Source: Zarea fungicola (taxonomy: Eukaryota; Ascomycota; Sordariomycetes; Hypocreales; Cordycipitaceae). Taken from it: a stretch of DNA of 64,000 nucleotides. Below, in pieces: positions 46,450 through 59,001 of the stretch; within the stretch, counting starts at the first letter, position 1, and every line of letters begins with the position of its first letter. The position numbers and the translations under genes were made by a program. Below the pieces are notes generated by a model. It saw only the letters and a program-made list of their open reading frames with translations. It did not search any database and was not told the DNA's origin. The DNA lies in contig FWCC01000177.1 in NCBI GenBank assembly GCA_900169235.1, positions 1 to 64,000 on the forward strand, in the 5' to 3' direction.

Positions 46450-47432
46450 TTCCAAAAAAAAAAAAAAAAAGTGCGTGAATCGGGAGGGTGCTGAATTAAG
46501 GACCACACGACAACTACATCCTATTTATATAGTTGTACATCAATTAAATGCCTGGCTATATACCATGGGGAAAACAACTCAGCTATGCATACTAGCTTGA
46601 TTTTTCTAGGAAATGAAACCATGATTCTGTTTTTCAAGGGGAAAAACTATGAATCATGAGACATTTCAACTTCAGTGGTAGTAGTATCAGCGGCATTATC
46701 CAAGACACGGCACTGCAACAGGCAGAAAGACACGGCGCAGCACTCAAGGTTCAGGAATTTGGCTCTGCCCTTGAGCATGCTGAGCTACAGCAAATTTTGT
46801 AGGGCATTCCTCCTCGAACTGAACGAAACACCACCATCAGGACAAAAGCTTGAGAATTTACGACACCATGAAGCTGGTAGTCGCCTATACTTGCACTACG
46901 CCAGACATGGCAGCACCACGCAAAGATGACTTCAATTTAATGACAATGAATGCACATTTTCTCTGTTACATGCTTGGCCGGTTTGACGCGGCACATAGTC
47001 GGACTTTTTTATTTGGAGCAAGCTCTCATCTTGGCTAGATCTCTGACCATCATTTTCCCAGCAAAAACGAGGAGATAATAGGGCCATGCCATTCTATAGG
47101 CACGCATCGTCCTTATAATTCACCTTGACTAGTAGGACGTAATGGACGAAAGTGATAAAAAGCCAAAACTCTACAATAATAATAACTAATTATATATTAA
47201 ATTTAATTATAGAGTCCATCTCTCTTAGACTTGACAATAATGAATAAATAATTTTGCAATCGCTAATTGATGTGATATTTACTTCTCTCTGTGGGCGGCA
47301 TGTGAGGTTACAAGTGTAAAACCCGTCGCAAGGTTGGGCGTGGCACAAGCATGGTTCACGTCAAAAGAAGAAGAAGAAGAAAAAGTCAATATGAAGAAGC
47401 CTGTTCACCCATCACTGGCAACCGAATATCTC
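46450..47432. other. Intergenic, AT-rich, no gene seen
   Basis: Upstream of the hydrophobin and 3' of the CorA-like gene. The sequence at 47175-47290 is especially AT-rich. No coding support. Confidence 0.45.
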
Positions 47433-50009
47433 CTATGCCGCATTTTCTCCGACTGCTGCCCGCCCAGAGCTGGACTCTGGCGTATGCTTTCCGCGCCAAA
47501 TTCTCCTCCAACCCTGCGATACGCTTCTGTTCACATCTTTCAGCTCAGTCTTCATCTGCCGCGCAGACTTCTCCTCTGAGACTGCTGGCTCATTTAAATT
47601 CTCTGCCTTCTCCTTTAGTTCCCAATGTAGAATTTTGCTCCTCGTTTTCGTAAAAACAGACTTCACCTCATCTCTCAGTTGTGAAGTACTCCAAAGCATC
47701 AGAAGACCAGCCACAAGGTATGTTGTCACAGACACTACCGCAAAGGTTACCCAGAACTTTTTCTTGAGCGCATCACTACTTTCGGGTGGCATTTGACTCC
47801 CTGAAGCAGTACCACGGCCGCCCAACGGAGAATTGAACAAGCTGTTGCTGAAAAATGCCTGGCGCGTTCTTGTTAGAAATGCTAGCTCATCGGGCGCAGA
47901 ACACATACCACCACAAATGTCGGAGGCAGAAACAAAATCGTAAACACTGTAAACACAAATAAATAATTGTTGAGCTCTCTGCTCTTTTGAGCTTCTGTGA
48001 TGCTTTGAACCTGAAATTGCTGGACAAATCGAGCGTCAGTCCTGATGAGTTTTCCCGAACCTGTACAAAAGCAACTTACGCCATCCAAAAGACTTTGAAC
48101 TTCTTCCTTTGTTTGGTTGAGTTTGACTACGAGTTTGTCGGTAGATTCTTGCTGTTTTTCTCGTACAATATCCCAATTTTTGCTTAAGATTCTTCTAGAC
48201 TCTGTCGAACTGAGAAGCTCCTTCTCACCCCACACATCCAACGACGATATTCGGCGTGGAACATTAAGACAGAGAGAGTCCAGATACTTCGGAGCGGCTC
48301 GGACTGAGTCTAAGAAGAGCCCTAGTAGTTTGATAACTTTAAAGTATAGCAGAGATGTTTCTGATTTCGTTTCCAGTAAAAGCTCTCGTACCTTGTGTTC
48401 CTGGTCCAGATCGTCAAACTTCCACAATCATAAGTCTTGACCATGCACAGTTTTGACATTAAGACACATGTTGCGTACCTTGACAGAAACAATGTCATCA
48501 AGCTTGGCTATTGTTTCATCCCAATCCTGCTCCCATGCTTCAATGAAGGCGCAAATCTGTAGCTGAAACACGGATATCCCCGTGAAGAGCCCTGCAGGAA
48601 GTATGCCGTATCTCTGCCATGGAGTTGCGCGCTCGTCTACGTACCCGTTTTGGGGAGGTACAGAGTATTCCCATCCAGAGCTTCTCTCGTTTTTGACCTC
48701 GTCCATTACAGAGACAAGTGTGAATACTCCGCAGGGACGCGGAACTGGGAATAGGTTCAGTGCGATCGAGTACCGCCTTTCGCGCAGTTGTAAAACCCTG
48801 TCGGAATGAGAGATTTTCAACATCTTTCTTTTGCATTGGAATCCATCTGCTGCTTCACCTTTTGTTTCGTCTCCGGTGAGGCAAAAGAAAGAGCGCATAT
48901 ACTGTATAAAGACTCCAAACACATGCGGCGGGTTCCTTCTGAAAAAATTGTCGTATTCCCTTTCAGTATTATTGATGCCTCTCATTTCATTTCTTCTGCG
49001 TAGAGTTTGCTGTTGCCACTCAGAGATATGGCCATCCAGAAATTCAGGCCCCTCGCCTGGAAAGTTTGATGTTCCTTGTGTAAAGCAAAGAATCGTCTTG
49101 ATTAGGTTCAAGTCAATTATTCCGGGGATGGAATCAACGGAAATCCTTCTAGATTCTGTGTCAAATGCCTCCATGCACACGTATAGGGCCGACACGCAGC
49201 GTGCGGTACTAACATAATCAAGCCGCTGATCCAACTTGGTTCCGGGGTGCCTCTCAGAGGAACAAACTAAAACCAAAGAATATCAGCTCTGAAATTCACG
49301 CATATCCTTTAGGAGACGATAGCAGTACCTTTGACTGCCGACGAAGCTGTCCGATGTCGTTGTACCGGACAGCATCAGTCCCAAAAGGGTCATCCACTGA
49401 CGGGCCTGTACAAATTCCCCATGCTTGTATGTTATCGCCCCTTGACCATAAGTCAGGCCATAAATGGTGTCCCTCGTCGCGGATCCGAATCTTCAAATCA
49501 ATATTGGTTAAGTAGCCATCGTTCCATGGCGATGCAAACGGTTGGCCTCTATCCGGCGTGGGTCCAGCCATCCATTCCTGTAAACCCTTTTGAGCTTTTA
49601 AAATGTTATCGTTTGAAGACGGACAGAATCCATCAAAGAATTTCTGTGCAGCGTCGTCATCTGGAGGCAACCCGAAGCCTTTGTCGCGTTCTTGCGCGTT
49701 CCGACTAGCCGTCCAAATACTTTGAGCAAGTTCCGGAAGATTAGGGCCTGGGTTTACCTCTTTCAGTTTCATTTCCATCATCTCTTTCTGGAGAGTTTTC
49801 ATCTGGTTCAAGACGTTAAGCATTTCCGTACAAGTCTCTTGTGGCACCGCGTGAGTATTGACCTCCGCAGCACGCTGATCCGCAGGGAGACTCTGGCCCG
49901 TGGCTGGATCCTTTTCATCACCACCCACCAACATCGGGCCAGAAGACGTTTCTTCCGGCAAAGACCCAGTAGTTACGGACGGAGAATGGGGACTAGAATC
50001 GGACGACAT
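47433..50009 (-). CDS. CorA-like two-TM membrane protein, five exons
   Basis: Exons 49329-50009, 48479-49266, 48080-48418, 47909-48019 and 47433-47858, about 780 residues. The first part is Ser/Pro-rich and acidic with a short coiled coil (MLNVLNQMKTLQKEMMEMKL). The second has [16 protein letters not shown], as in fungal CorA-like proteins. The third and fourth read VQSITEAQKSRELNNYLFVF and FTILFLPPTFVV, the usual first TM and its loop. The GMN signature of true CorA channels is replaced by SNSLFN. A second TM (FWVTFAVVSVTTYLVAGLLML) is in the last exon. Introns 2-4 splice cleanly. Intron 1 does not: the best donor (GTACTG at 49328) is phase 0 while exon 2 needs phase 1, so either a weak donor is used or exon 1 carries a frameshift. 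Transport activity is doubtful. Confidence 0.72.
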
Positions 50010-51278
50010 GCTGTTGAAGCTCTCGGTCGCTTTTCTTGTTACGTTGTTACTGGTGCAGCACCTCTAGCAAGCTGATTTTCTTTTTAAAAAGAAAATTGAA
50101 AGAGGGTTTTAAATAAGAATTCAAAGAGGAGTGCTGTGAAATATTGTTTTAGAGGCATTCTTATGAAGAAGAAACGGTCAGCATTGCTTCTGTGAATGAA
50201 TCCAGTGGCCGTCCTTGCAGCAACACTGGGCTTTTGTTTACCCAAAGGTCATGTGAACTATGCAGATATTGGGCATCAACGCCGCCAGCTGAACTGCATA
50301 ATGGCAAAGTAGAGGAATTCGTGTGATGAAACCCAGTAAATTTTACGGTCGCTGCTTTGGTTTAGAATGGCAGACGTTGCCGATCAATCACCAGGCGGAT
50401 AATATATGCACAGAGTTTGAGGAAGAAACAATATTGAAAAGATGCATTGTCCTGACCTCGGTGCGTACAAGATAGGTAGTTCCAGGCACAAGCCGTATCT
50501 CCGGTGTAGACTCATAGGCCGCACCGCCTAAGAGACTGTCAATGTAATCCCATCAGGTTTCCTTTAAGAGGTCGGGCAAATGAGTATTATGCCAGTAGCG
50601 ATAAGTTCCCTCTGAAAAATGACTGGCTCATGGCAACCACAGGGACTCGCTGTCTGCAGCTCCCCGCGCAGTGAGCCAAGTCATGGCAAGGCACAACGCT
50701 GAGTAACTCTGAACGACAATGTTGACGATTGGAGTCGTAGTAGGCTGAAGGGCAGCAACAAACAGGATGGAAAGTCTAGTCATAAGGATTGCGGTGCAAT
50801 AACTTGGTTAAACACGCTTTTGCGGGTAGGTTATGTTTGCCAACGGTGTAGCCGCGCCTGTTGCAAGCATTAGCCATGTCGGAAACATGGCCAGCGATAT
50901 ACTTAACGTCGAGTATCGTGTCTACCTAAATATACTCGAAAAGCAGGGACCGCGAATACAATGTGACTTTTTTGGTGGGACAGCAGCTTTCGCATCTACA
51001 TTCATGTCATACACATTTCCGTTTCCTCTACATGTGGGCAAACTCAGACTCACAGAGCACACCTAGACAATCATGGAAATGCAGAGAGAATTAATAAAAG
51101 AATTCATAGTTTGTGAAAAATAAATATGACAGATGTCTAGTGTCAAATCGTAATTTACAAGTCCGTAACGGAGTAGTACACAAATGCTAGCCCAAACAAC
51201 CGTGTCCATAGACAGGCTCAACATTGAAATTTTTTATACCCAGCAAAATCTCCAAACGAAGCCAAGCAGGCAGGCAGC
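50010..51278. other. Intergenic, 1.3 kb, no gene seen
   Basis: Upstream of the CorA-like gene and 3' of the mitochondrial ribosomal protein gene. No domain, RNA gene or clear repeat was recognised. Confidence 0.45.
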
Positions 51279-52450
51279 CTACTGCTTCGACGCAACCTCG
51301 GACACCCCAGCCGTCTCCAGGGCAGCGGCCTTGCTCTTGGCCATGACCTCGCCAATCTTGGCCAGCATCTCCTCCGAGAGCTCGGGCTCGCCCTCGGCAT
51401 CCCGCAGCGCGCGCTGCATCTCGTTAAACTCCTCGAGCGGCGTCTGCATGGACCGCACCGTCTCCTTCCTGCGGTGTTCCGCCTCGGCCTCGGCCTCCTT
51501 CTGCGTCACGTACCACTCCTCGTGCCTGGTGCGGAACTTGGAGTACTTGTTGCGCAGCTCGTCAATGACGCCCTCGGGCATAGGCGGCGCCGTCAGGCTG
51601 TAGTAGAAAGTGCGCTCCTCGACGGTGTCGCGGGCCGTGTCGGCCTTGTTCGTCTCAAAGACGGGGGCTACCGTCTCGGGCCAGGGAATGACCTTGTTCA
51701 GCGCTGGCACGATGCGGTCCCATTTCTGGCCGTAGCGCCACCGATCGAGGGTCATGTTGGCCGACTGCATGTTGGGCGGGACGGCCTTGAGCTGGCGGAT
51801 GATGACGTCGCGGGTGACGCCCGTGTCCGGGTCGGCTAGGGGGTATACGAGGCGGACACAGTCGACGGGGAGAGGCATGGCTTGTGAGCGAGCGGGTTGG
51901 TTCAACATGCTCTTGACGAGGGCCTGCACACTTTTGTCAGCTTCCTCTCTTTTTTTGTCATATATTCAAGTCGGAACTTGGTGTAATATCATACCCGGTT
52001 GTGGTTTTCTAGCGTAATAGTGCCATTGGCGGCATTGACCGTCTTGATGCGGTCAATCTTGCCCTTGTCCTGACCTTCCATGACGACGATTCGATCGCCC
52101 GGGGCGAGGTTCAGCTGCTTGCTGCCGCCGGCCCAGGCACAGCGCTTCTCGGCGAGCTTGAATTGGCCGCGGACGAGGCCGTGGTTGGTCCAGTCCTGGC
52201 GCATGGGCTCCTGGACGACGCCGTAGTTGTTGAAGCCCAGATCGCGCTTCGGCGCCAGGGGGCCCATCTCCCAGTCCTCGCGGCGGGCTTGGCGGGCATC
52301 TCTGATGTTTTGGCGGACCTCGTTGACGGCGTCCTTGATGGCTCCGCGGTTGCGTGTGGTGACGCCGAGCTGGTCTCGCTTGCTCAGCAGCTGGGCCCTG
52401 CGAGAGGCAGAGCGCTGGGCGTGAGCGACCCGCCGGGCAAGCTTGTCCAT
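51279..52450 (-). CDS. MRPL40: Mitochondrial large-subunit ribosomal protein uL24m
   Basis: Exons 51995-52450 and 51279-51923 join in frame to 366 residues. The basic N-terminus (MDKLARRVAHAQRSASRRAQ) can act as a mitochondrial presequence. The KOW motif is at residues ~118-145 (LAPGDRIVVMEGQDKGKIDRI), continuing TVNAANGTITLENHNR to the splice junction. The fungal extension contains KWDRIVPALNKVIPWPETV and an acidic coiled C-terminus. The product is equivalent to yeast Mrpl40 and sits near the peptide exit tunnel of the mitoribosome. The length fits filamentous fungal orthologues. Confidence 0.9.
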
Positions 52451-55400
52451 GATTTACTTGGTAGGTGATATGGCAAGTCGATTGTAGGATAGTGGATGGT
52501 CAATTGGTGTTTTGACAGAGTGGCAGACCGGATGCCTATATCGGGGCGGATGGACGTCGCTGGTAGCTCGGCCAGTTGTCGCGTGCAGTGGATGCAAAAG
52601 GAATTTCGGGAGTGAAGCTGCAAAAGTCCCAAACGGGCAAGGCGGTATGGCCGGCGAAATGACCTACCCTGGAGTGTCATTTTGTATTTTGGCCATTTTG
52701 CCGGTTCGGTTGGGATTAACTCTTTTTAAACGTTTTGGTTTATATTTTGAGTGCTTTTTTGTCGATTTGGTTTTTGTATGGAATTATTGGGATGGGTTCT
52801 TGTCGTGGGATCATGCAACCTAGCAGCTCATGTAGCACCCAGTTACAGTTTTCTTGCAATTCGCTCAGCATGCAAAAGAAGCCAACTGTGGAAAAGAGAG
52901 GTACCTAAAGATATAAAGGACAACTAACAAGAAGAGATAGTATTTTAAGCCGACTGACTTCTACTCTGCTAAATTTCTATATTTTGATCACTTTAATGCC
53001 ATGGATGCTCTGCTACCGTGTGCCGAATGCAATTGAGGAGACGGATTAATCCGAGCACCAGCAAGACAGAGTCAGTGTGGCGCAAGAACAATTATCCCGA
53101 TTGATTGCAATATTGAACGTATTTACATGACATGGCTGGATGTGCCGGTGGAGCGTCGATCTTGTCGCGTGGAACCGAAATAGCAGCTTGGGCTGGACAT
53201 GGTGGCAGAAATAGCCAGTCAGACACGATGTGTCTGACAATTTGATACAAGAAATGGAGAAGAAAATAGAAAAAGGCGACATACGATACCCCACAATTTT
53301 TTTTACTTGTGACAGTGGCGGAGGCCAATTCGCCGTTATTTAAAGCGCCATGTCTGCGCATCTTTTCTTACATCCTGAGGCACACTGGCGGCGTCGTGAT
53401 TGGCATTGCAGAAGTGAATTGGTAGGTACTGTAGGTACTTGTACCATTGTACCCCTGAGAATACCTACCAAAGTAGTTGGTAGTGAAGTTTTTAGTCTCA
53501 GTGGACTGAAAGTGGCTCCTCAGTCCGGATGGCTGTGGATTACCTCAGGCACCACTCTAACCTTGCAAGGAATACAGCAGCTGTGCCTGGACGATGGAGC
53601 CCAGATAAAAGCACAAAAATGCATCTTTTCGGACAAGGTGTCATGAAAGTGGTGCCCCCATTGTGCCCATGTGCATGCGACACCCCACTCCATCTAGTGT
53701 GGTGGCCCATTTTGTTTGCCGTTGAAACTTGGCCTCCCCTTAGTTTAGGCCAGCGAGGTTAGCTGCACGTTGCCGCAACCTCGATCAAGTATCAACTGGA
53801 TACTGGCGACTAGTCATTGCGTTCAGAAGCTACCTGTCCAGGCTGTCAGCAAGGAGGCCTCTGTTATCGATATCGAACCCGTCATCTTTGAATATACCGT
53901 CTCCCTGTCGATGCATCCATCATGCCTGGCTAGTAGCTCGCCATTCAGGCACGAGACGCCCGTTTACGCAGCCACAACTGTTCCGCGTTTGACCCTGTCG
54001 GTGAATAGTCTACTCCTGTGTAACAAGGGCTTGCAGGATCAAGCACTTTCTTTATATGGACGCTGAGCCTCCATCATAAGCTTCGAGGAATGGCAACTGA
54101 CCGTCATCCTTCGCACCAACATTGGTGATTTGGCCACTACCAAACTCATAATGTACCGCCGGTTGAATTGAGACATGCAAGTCGGCTTATTTCGTTGTAA
54201 TTGGTCTAGTCGGTCAGCAAGCGCTCGTCGTGGCAGGCTGACAATGGCGCATAGGCGGTTGCGATTCCTTTCCATTACTGGTGCTGAACAAAGAGGGCGC
54301 TCGCTCGCTCCGGTACTATTCCCAAATTCGATTTCCGTTTACTTTTTACATGCTTTGGGCCAGTGACAAGTCGTGCTTCGGGTGAGGCTTGCTTATTATA
54401 AGCGTTATATGCCATGCTTCCTTGCCCCGGAGCTTTGGGCAACGTTGTAGCGTCCGCGGAGCAATGTCGACCTGCATAGACGCATTGCTGATACCTTTTA
54501 TGGGTAATTAGTCAAAAAGAAAATGTAGTTTGCAATCTGATGCCGGCCCTTGGATGCTGAGTAACAGTGGCCGTGACAGGAGCTGGGTCAATCCGGTGTC
54601 TGATAGGGGTAGTGGTTACTGCGGTTGGATGGCAGAACTTTGAGTCTGGCGATGTAAATAATTGCATCTTGTGTCACTTTGATTTCTATTGTCCGTGACG
54701 AAAGCACAGTTTTGATAGGAGCCAAACAAACCGACACAGTCTTTGAGTCGGAGTGACGCACGGGGCCAAGTTGGCGTTTGGAGGCAACCGTAGAGCACAG
54801 CCCATGGCCCCAGCCACAACAAGCAACACAGGTACCTTTTGGGCCGGTTGTCATAGTAAAGATACCTGACGCAAGCACAGCCCTGCCTCGTCTAGTACCT
54901 TTTTGGTACGATTTCCAGGTACGCTCAAGGGACCAGGTCGAGGGACCAGGTCGAGGTCCGCTACAGTGGAGGCCTAGGCCCTGCAGTGATTGATCAGCAG
55001 CCCGGACCGTTACTGTTAGCGGTTGGGTGCCAGTAAATGCCTGTATTTCCATGCTACAGCACGGGTGCAGCTCCCACTGGTCTCGTCTCAGCACAGCCCA
55101 GCTCAGCAAAAAAAAGAAGCCTTGGGGAGTTGGGGAGGAACGAGCCACACCGGCAACCAGGTACCTCAGCAGGAAAGACAAGTACCAAAACCAAAAAGTC
55201 TGCGCAAAGCCTCCCGCCCCAGCCAGGCCCAGGGTACATGCTAGCTAGCAGCGCCAGTGCCAGCGGCCAGCCAACCCAGCCCAGCATTCGCCTTCTCCTC
55301 TCCACCCATCACAAACCCCCTTCTGACGTTCGCCTTCACTCCTCCATCCACCATCTGCCATCCTCCACCACCCCCAAATCGTCCATCTCATCTACTCTCT

Positions 55401-55467
55401 TCGCCATCTTTTCCTCCCGTACTCTTCTCTCGCCAACTTTCTCCTCACAACCCCAAACTACACCACC
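52451..55467. other. Long intergenic region upstream of RHO1, 3.0 kb
   Basis: No gene was recognised. GTAC-centred motifs recur as GGTACC/GGTACT/GTACCT at 53418-53470, 54830-54920 and 55160-55190. A 12-bp tandem pair (GGGACCAGGTCGA) lies at 54930-54955. The last ~200 bp before the RHO1 ATG are pyrimidine-rich, as in highly expressed fungal genes. The frame 54588-55181 on the minus strand lacks a domain. Confidence 0.45.
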
Positions 55468-56639
55468 ATGGCTGAAATCCGCCGAAAGCTCGTCATCGTC
55501 GGCGATGGTGCCTGTGGCAAAACCTGTCTGTTGATGTTAGTACCAGTTTGTTGCCTTGTGCATCTTGCTACCCCCGACGCAAACCCTCATCGCCATTCCC
55601 ATCAAACCACTGCTAACTCGGCTCTCCAGTGTCTTCTCCAAGGGAACTTTCCCCGAGGTACGCTCCCTCTGAACGCTTTTCATCTCCCCTATTTTCCACA
55701 AGGCAGCCTGCGACGCAGCCCATCACAAGCTTTCGTTCCCCTACCTCCGACCGTCACCGACAACGGGGTGCATGACGACGCTCCCCTGCAAAATCTCAAC
55801 AAAGCCGACCCGCGCAGCAAATCCTCCCGAATTGTCACCATGATGCCTCAAACAAGAATGAAAACGGAGCTCTGGCACTAACATGTCATTTTCTACCCCC
55901 AGGTCTACGTCCCCACCGTTTTCGAGAACTATGTCGCCGACGTCGAGGTTGACGGCAAGCACGTCGAGCTGGCCCTTTGGGATACGGCTGGCCAGGAAGA
56001 TTACGATCGTCTCCGTCCTCTCTCGTACCCTGATTCCCACGTTATCCTGATTTGCTTCGCCATCGATTCCCCCGACTCTCTCGACAACGTCCAGGAGAAG
56101 GTACAGTTGCAACCTGCACAGCCCCCGGTCGGCGGCCGCTACAAACGACAATTCCTTGCTAACCATTGTTGCATCAAAATTAGTGGATCTCCGAGGTTCT
56201 TCATTTCTGCCAGGGCCTGCCTATTATTCTCGTCGGCTGCAAGAAGGATCTCCGGTACGATCAAAAGGTCACTAACGAGTTGGCCAAGACGAGCCAGAAG
56301 CCCGTCAGCCCCGAGGAGGTACGTTGCATCTCCCAAAGTCTTGTCATCTGTGCCTCTGCTTGTGTTGCGTCATTCCGAGTCTGCACTGCCGATGCTTGGC
56401 ATGTGGCGTGGACCCTGCATTCACTCGATCGGCTTCTCCCTTGCAAGTCACGCGCTTACATTCATGACTAACACCTGTGACAGGGCGAGGAGATTCGTAA
56501 GAAGATTGCCGCTTACAAGTACCTCGAGTGCTCTGCCAAGACCAACGAGGGTGTCCGTGAGGTTTTCGAGCATGCCACCCGCGCTGCTCTGCTCTCGCGC
56601 AGTAGCCGCACCAAGCACAAGAAGTGCCGCATCCTGTAA
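55468..56639 (+). CDS. RHO1: Rho GTPase RHO1
   Basis: Five exons, 55468-55535, 55630-55657, 55903-56100, 56184-56318 and 56484-56639, join in frame to 194 residues. G1 is [10 protein letters not shown]. The effector region is [18 protein letters not shown]3 [21 protein letters not shown]4 VGCKKDLR and G5 [10 protein letters not shown]. The C-terminus is polybasic and ends in the prenylation box CRIL. RHO1 activates beta-1,3-glucan synthase and protein kinase C and controls polar growth and wall integrity at the plasma membrane. The 28-nt second exon and the intron in the P-loop region match other ascomycete RHO1 genes. All catalytic residues are present. Confidence 0.96.
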
Positions 56640-57661
56640 ACAGCAGACTTCTCGAGAACCATGACAACGGATACGGCCCTGGATCTCGTTTTCATGTTAT
56701 ACCGCCAAGTTCAGGGCGATCCTGCGTTTAAAGCCTTTCAGCAACCCTGGAGACTCTGGCAAGCATCACCTCGACTCGGTCGCTTTTGTCATGGGAGGAT
56801 AGCTGATGGCTCGGATCAGACAGACTGGCACGCCGTCTACATGGTTGTCGTATTTTGGAGTTATATTTTTTAGATGTCACTCGGCTTGCACCGTCGCTTT
56901 GATTGGACGCGTGGATAGCGGATGTGGATTTCAGCGGACGAGGTGCTAGAGGGGCCATAACTAATACGTCTTTTGATTTGTTATCTTTTTGGTTGAGCAA
57001 AGGATTTATGCCCTTGCTTCGTGCTGCTTCAAGTCCCCGGCTTGTATATCTTTTGAGGCTTCCTCTGGGCGGCGATTGCAATGGCCAGGCCAACTTGAGA
57101 GTGTATGTATCAGTGTTGCGAAGCGGACGAGTCAGACCAGAGGGAGTGTGTTTCTTTTTTACATTTGCTTTTTTTTTTTGCGTGTGTCTATGTGTTTTTT
57201 TTGGGCAAAGATTGTTTGAGGAGAGCGTGCAGGAAAGAGAAAGAAAGAGACCAGACAAGCCCTTTGAGGGGACCAAGTGGATGGCATGGACCTTTGCACA
57301 CGCGATGCCTGGCTTTGGAACAACTGTTGCTAAGCGCTTTATAAATCTCTTTATATTTCTACTCTGTGATGACGGTGCATGTTTAATTCATGTTTGTATT
57401 GATGAGACCAATCTGTAGTCAACCACTAGAGAGCCGTCTAAGCAGCCTCTGCACGCCTCGAAACTCCGTTCCCATGATCTATATCCCGCCCATATCATCC
57501 ATCATCATCTTCATCGTCATCATCGTCATCACCGTCATAATCATCCTTGTCACTACTACTCTACATGTCCCATGCTGTCCTGCATAATGCTCGTTTGCAG
57601 ATTGTGGTACCTGGGTGCTCTCTACCCGGCCGTTGGTGCCACGACAGAAAAGATGTGTTGC
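56640..57661. other. Intergenic, RHO1 3' region
   Basis: Contains the RHO1 3' UTR. A trinucleotide-rich segment of CATCAT/CGTCAT units lies at 57497-57550. The frame 56903-57418 has no domain and includes a T-run. No gene is called. Confidence 0.45.
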
Positions 57662-57845
57662 TTAGTTGGGGCAAGTCTAGAAAACAAGATGAAAAGTCAG
57701 CAAAACGAAAATACACGTAGGCGAGATGCAACAGCGGCAGAGGCCGGCAGGATCATGAAAAACGTACAGCACCGCAGCTGCTGCAGGTCTTGGAGCCAGA
57801 GGCGATGGCAGCGTTGCACTTGGGGCAGCTAGAGTGGCCGGACAT
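57662..57845 (-). CDS. 30-residue cysteine-rich metallothionein-like peptide
   Basis: Exons 57768-57845 (26 codons) and 57662-57676 (TCPN and TAA) flank a 91-nt intron (GTACGT..TAG). The peptide begins MSGHSSCPKCNAAIASG and ends with TCSSCGA followed by TCPN. It has five Cys, two as CxxC pairs 10 residues apart, plus a final Cys. This could bind one Zn or a small Cu/Zn cluster in the manner of metallothioneins or a mini zinc ribbon. If intron 1 is retained the end would be CGAVRFS instead. There is no signal peptide. Such minimal genes are normally missed by automatic annotation. The call rests on Cys spacing and splice sites only. Confidence 0.55.
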
Positions 57846-59001
57846 GTTGAATATTTTGAATATTTTGTTCTGTAAAGTGTTGAAAGGCCGTTGAGTTGTA
57901 TCGTGTAGATGCAAGAGGAATAGATAGAGGAAGAAGACAAGACCCCTCACTTTTTGGAGAAAGAGGCAGAAGAGTTTGGGAAAAAGGGTCAGCTGCACAT
58001 TAGCGGGGTGTGTGACCAAGGCAAAAGGCCGCGCCTTGTTCTTTCATGCTCTACTTTAAAACTAGACTTCACATGAAAATGGAATAACTAGCATTCCTCT
58101 ACTTTGGGGATAGTAAGGGACAACTGGAGTTTTTATTAGTATTTCATGCGCCCTCATTCGTCAGAGGGATAAGTGTAGTGTGGTGCGCTTCGTCGGAGCT
58201 GGATGCGGGGTATAGAGCTTGGTTGCCTTGCCACTAACAAAGCTTATCAACAGGACCTGGACGAGTCGACGCCGGCCGAGTCATTATTGAAAACACCTCT
58301 GTTTTTGAACTGGAGCTGAATGTTCGTTGGCTCTTTGTGATAAAGGCGGCTGTAAGGCGATCAAGGAGTCACCGAGTGCCATCACAATGTTCCAGCCCTC
58401 TCAACATCTTTTCTCTTGCTTTTATTATAAATTTATAGAGATGTCGATATAGAGTGTCTCTAATACAAGTACGGTCATCTGTCAACTAAGATGAAGGTAG
58501 CTCTATGGGCGCAGCTTTTGGGTGCAGCGTGCATATTTATTCGGTTACCAGACATTGCTGGCAAGACATGATCTGCTAAATTAAACGCGGTACATGTTGA
58601 TGTTCAAGCTTGCTATTCTAGGATGGATGGGATTGAAATTCGACCTCAATAAACGGTTGCTCTGTTACATCTGGCTTCGCCATTGTTTTGCGATGGGCTT
58701 TCTTGAAGCTTTATGCGCTTTATGGTGCGTCCAAATGCTGTTTGTGTACATTCTGCACGCCTAGTCATTCTTGTCACTAATAAATTCCCGACCATATATT
58801 TGCGAGCAAGGGTAATAGAATATATAGCTCTTGAATTTAAAGGAGCGGTCCCCTGGTTGGCCCAACGGGAAAAGTGAGGCTTCGCTCCTGCATACATCAC
58901 GTTACTTCTGGCTGAGCCATCATGCTACCCCGCGCCGTAACCAAGAATTTGCCAGACGGACAGCAAAACAAGAAAGATAATTGCTCAAAATAGCTGCCAA
59001 G
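57846..59001. other. Intergenic, 1.2 kb, no gene seen
   Basis: Lies between the divergent cysteine-rich peptide gene and the 1140-aa gene. No domain, RNA gene or strong repeat was found. Confidence 0.45.

Noticed and set aside
54588..55181. 197-codon minus-strand frame upstream of RHO1
   Set aside because: Promoter-like GTAC-rich sequence, no domain and no protein-like conservation pattern.
56903..57418. 171-codon plus-strand frame in the RHO1 3' region
   Set aside because: Contains a T-run giving FFFTFAFFF and no domain. It is most likely 3' UTR.
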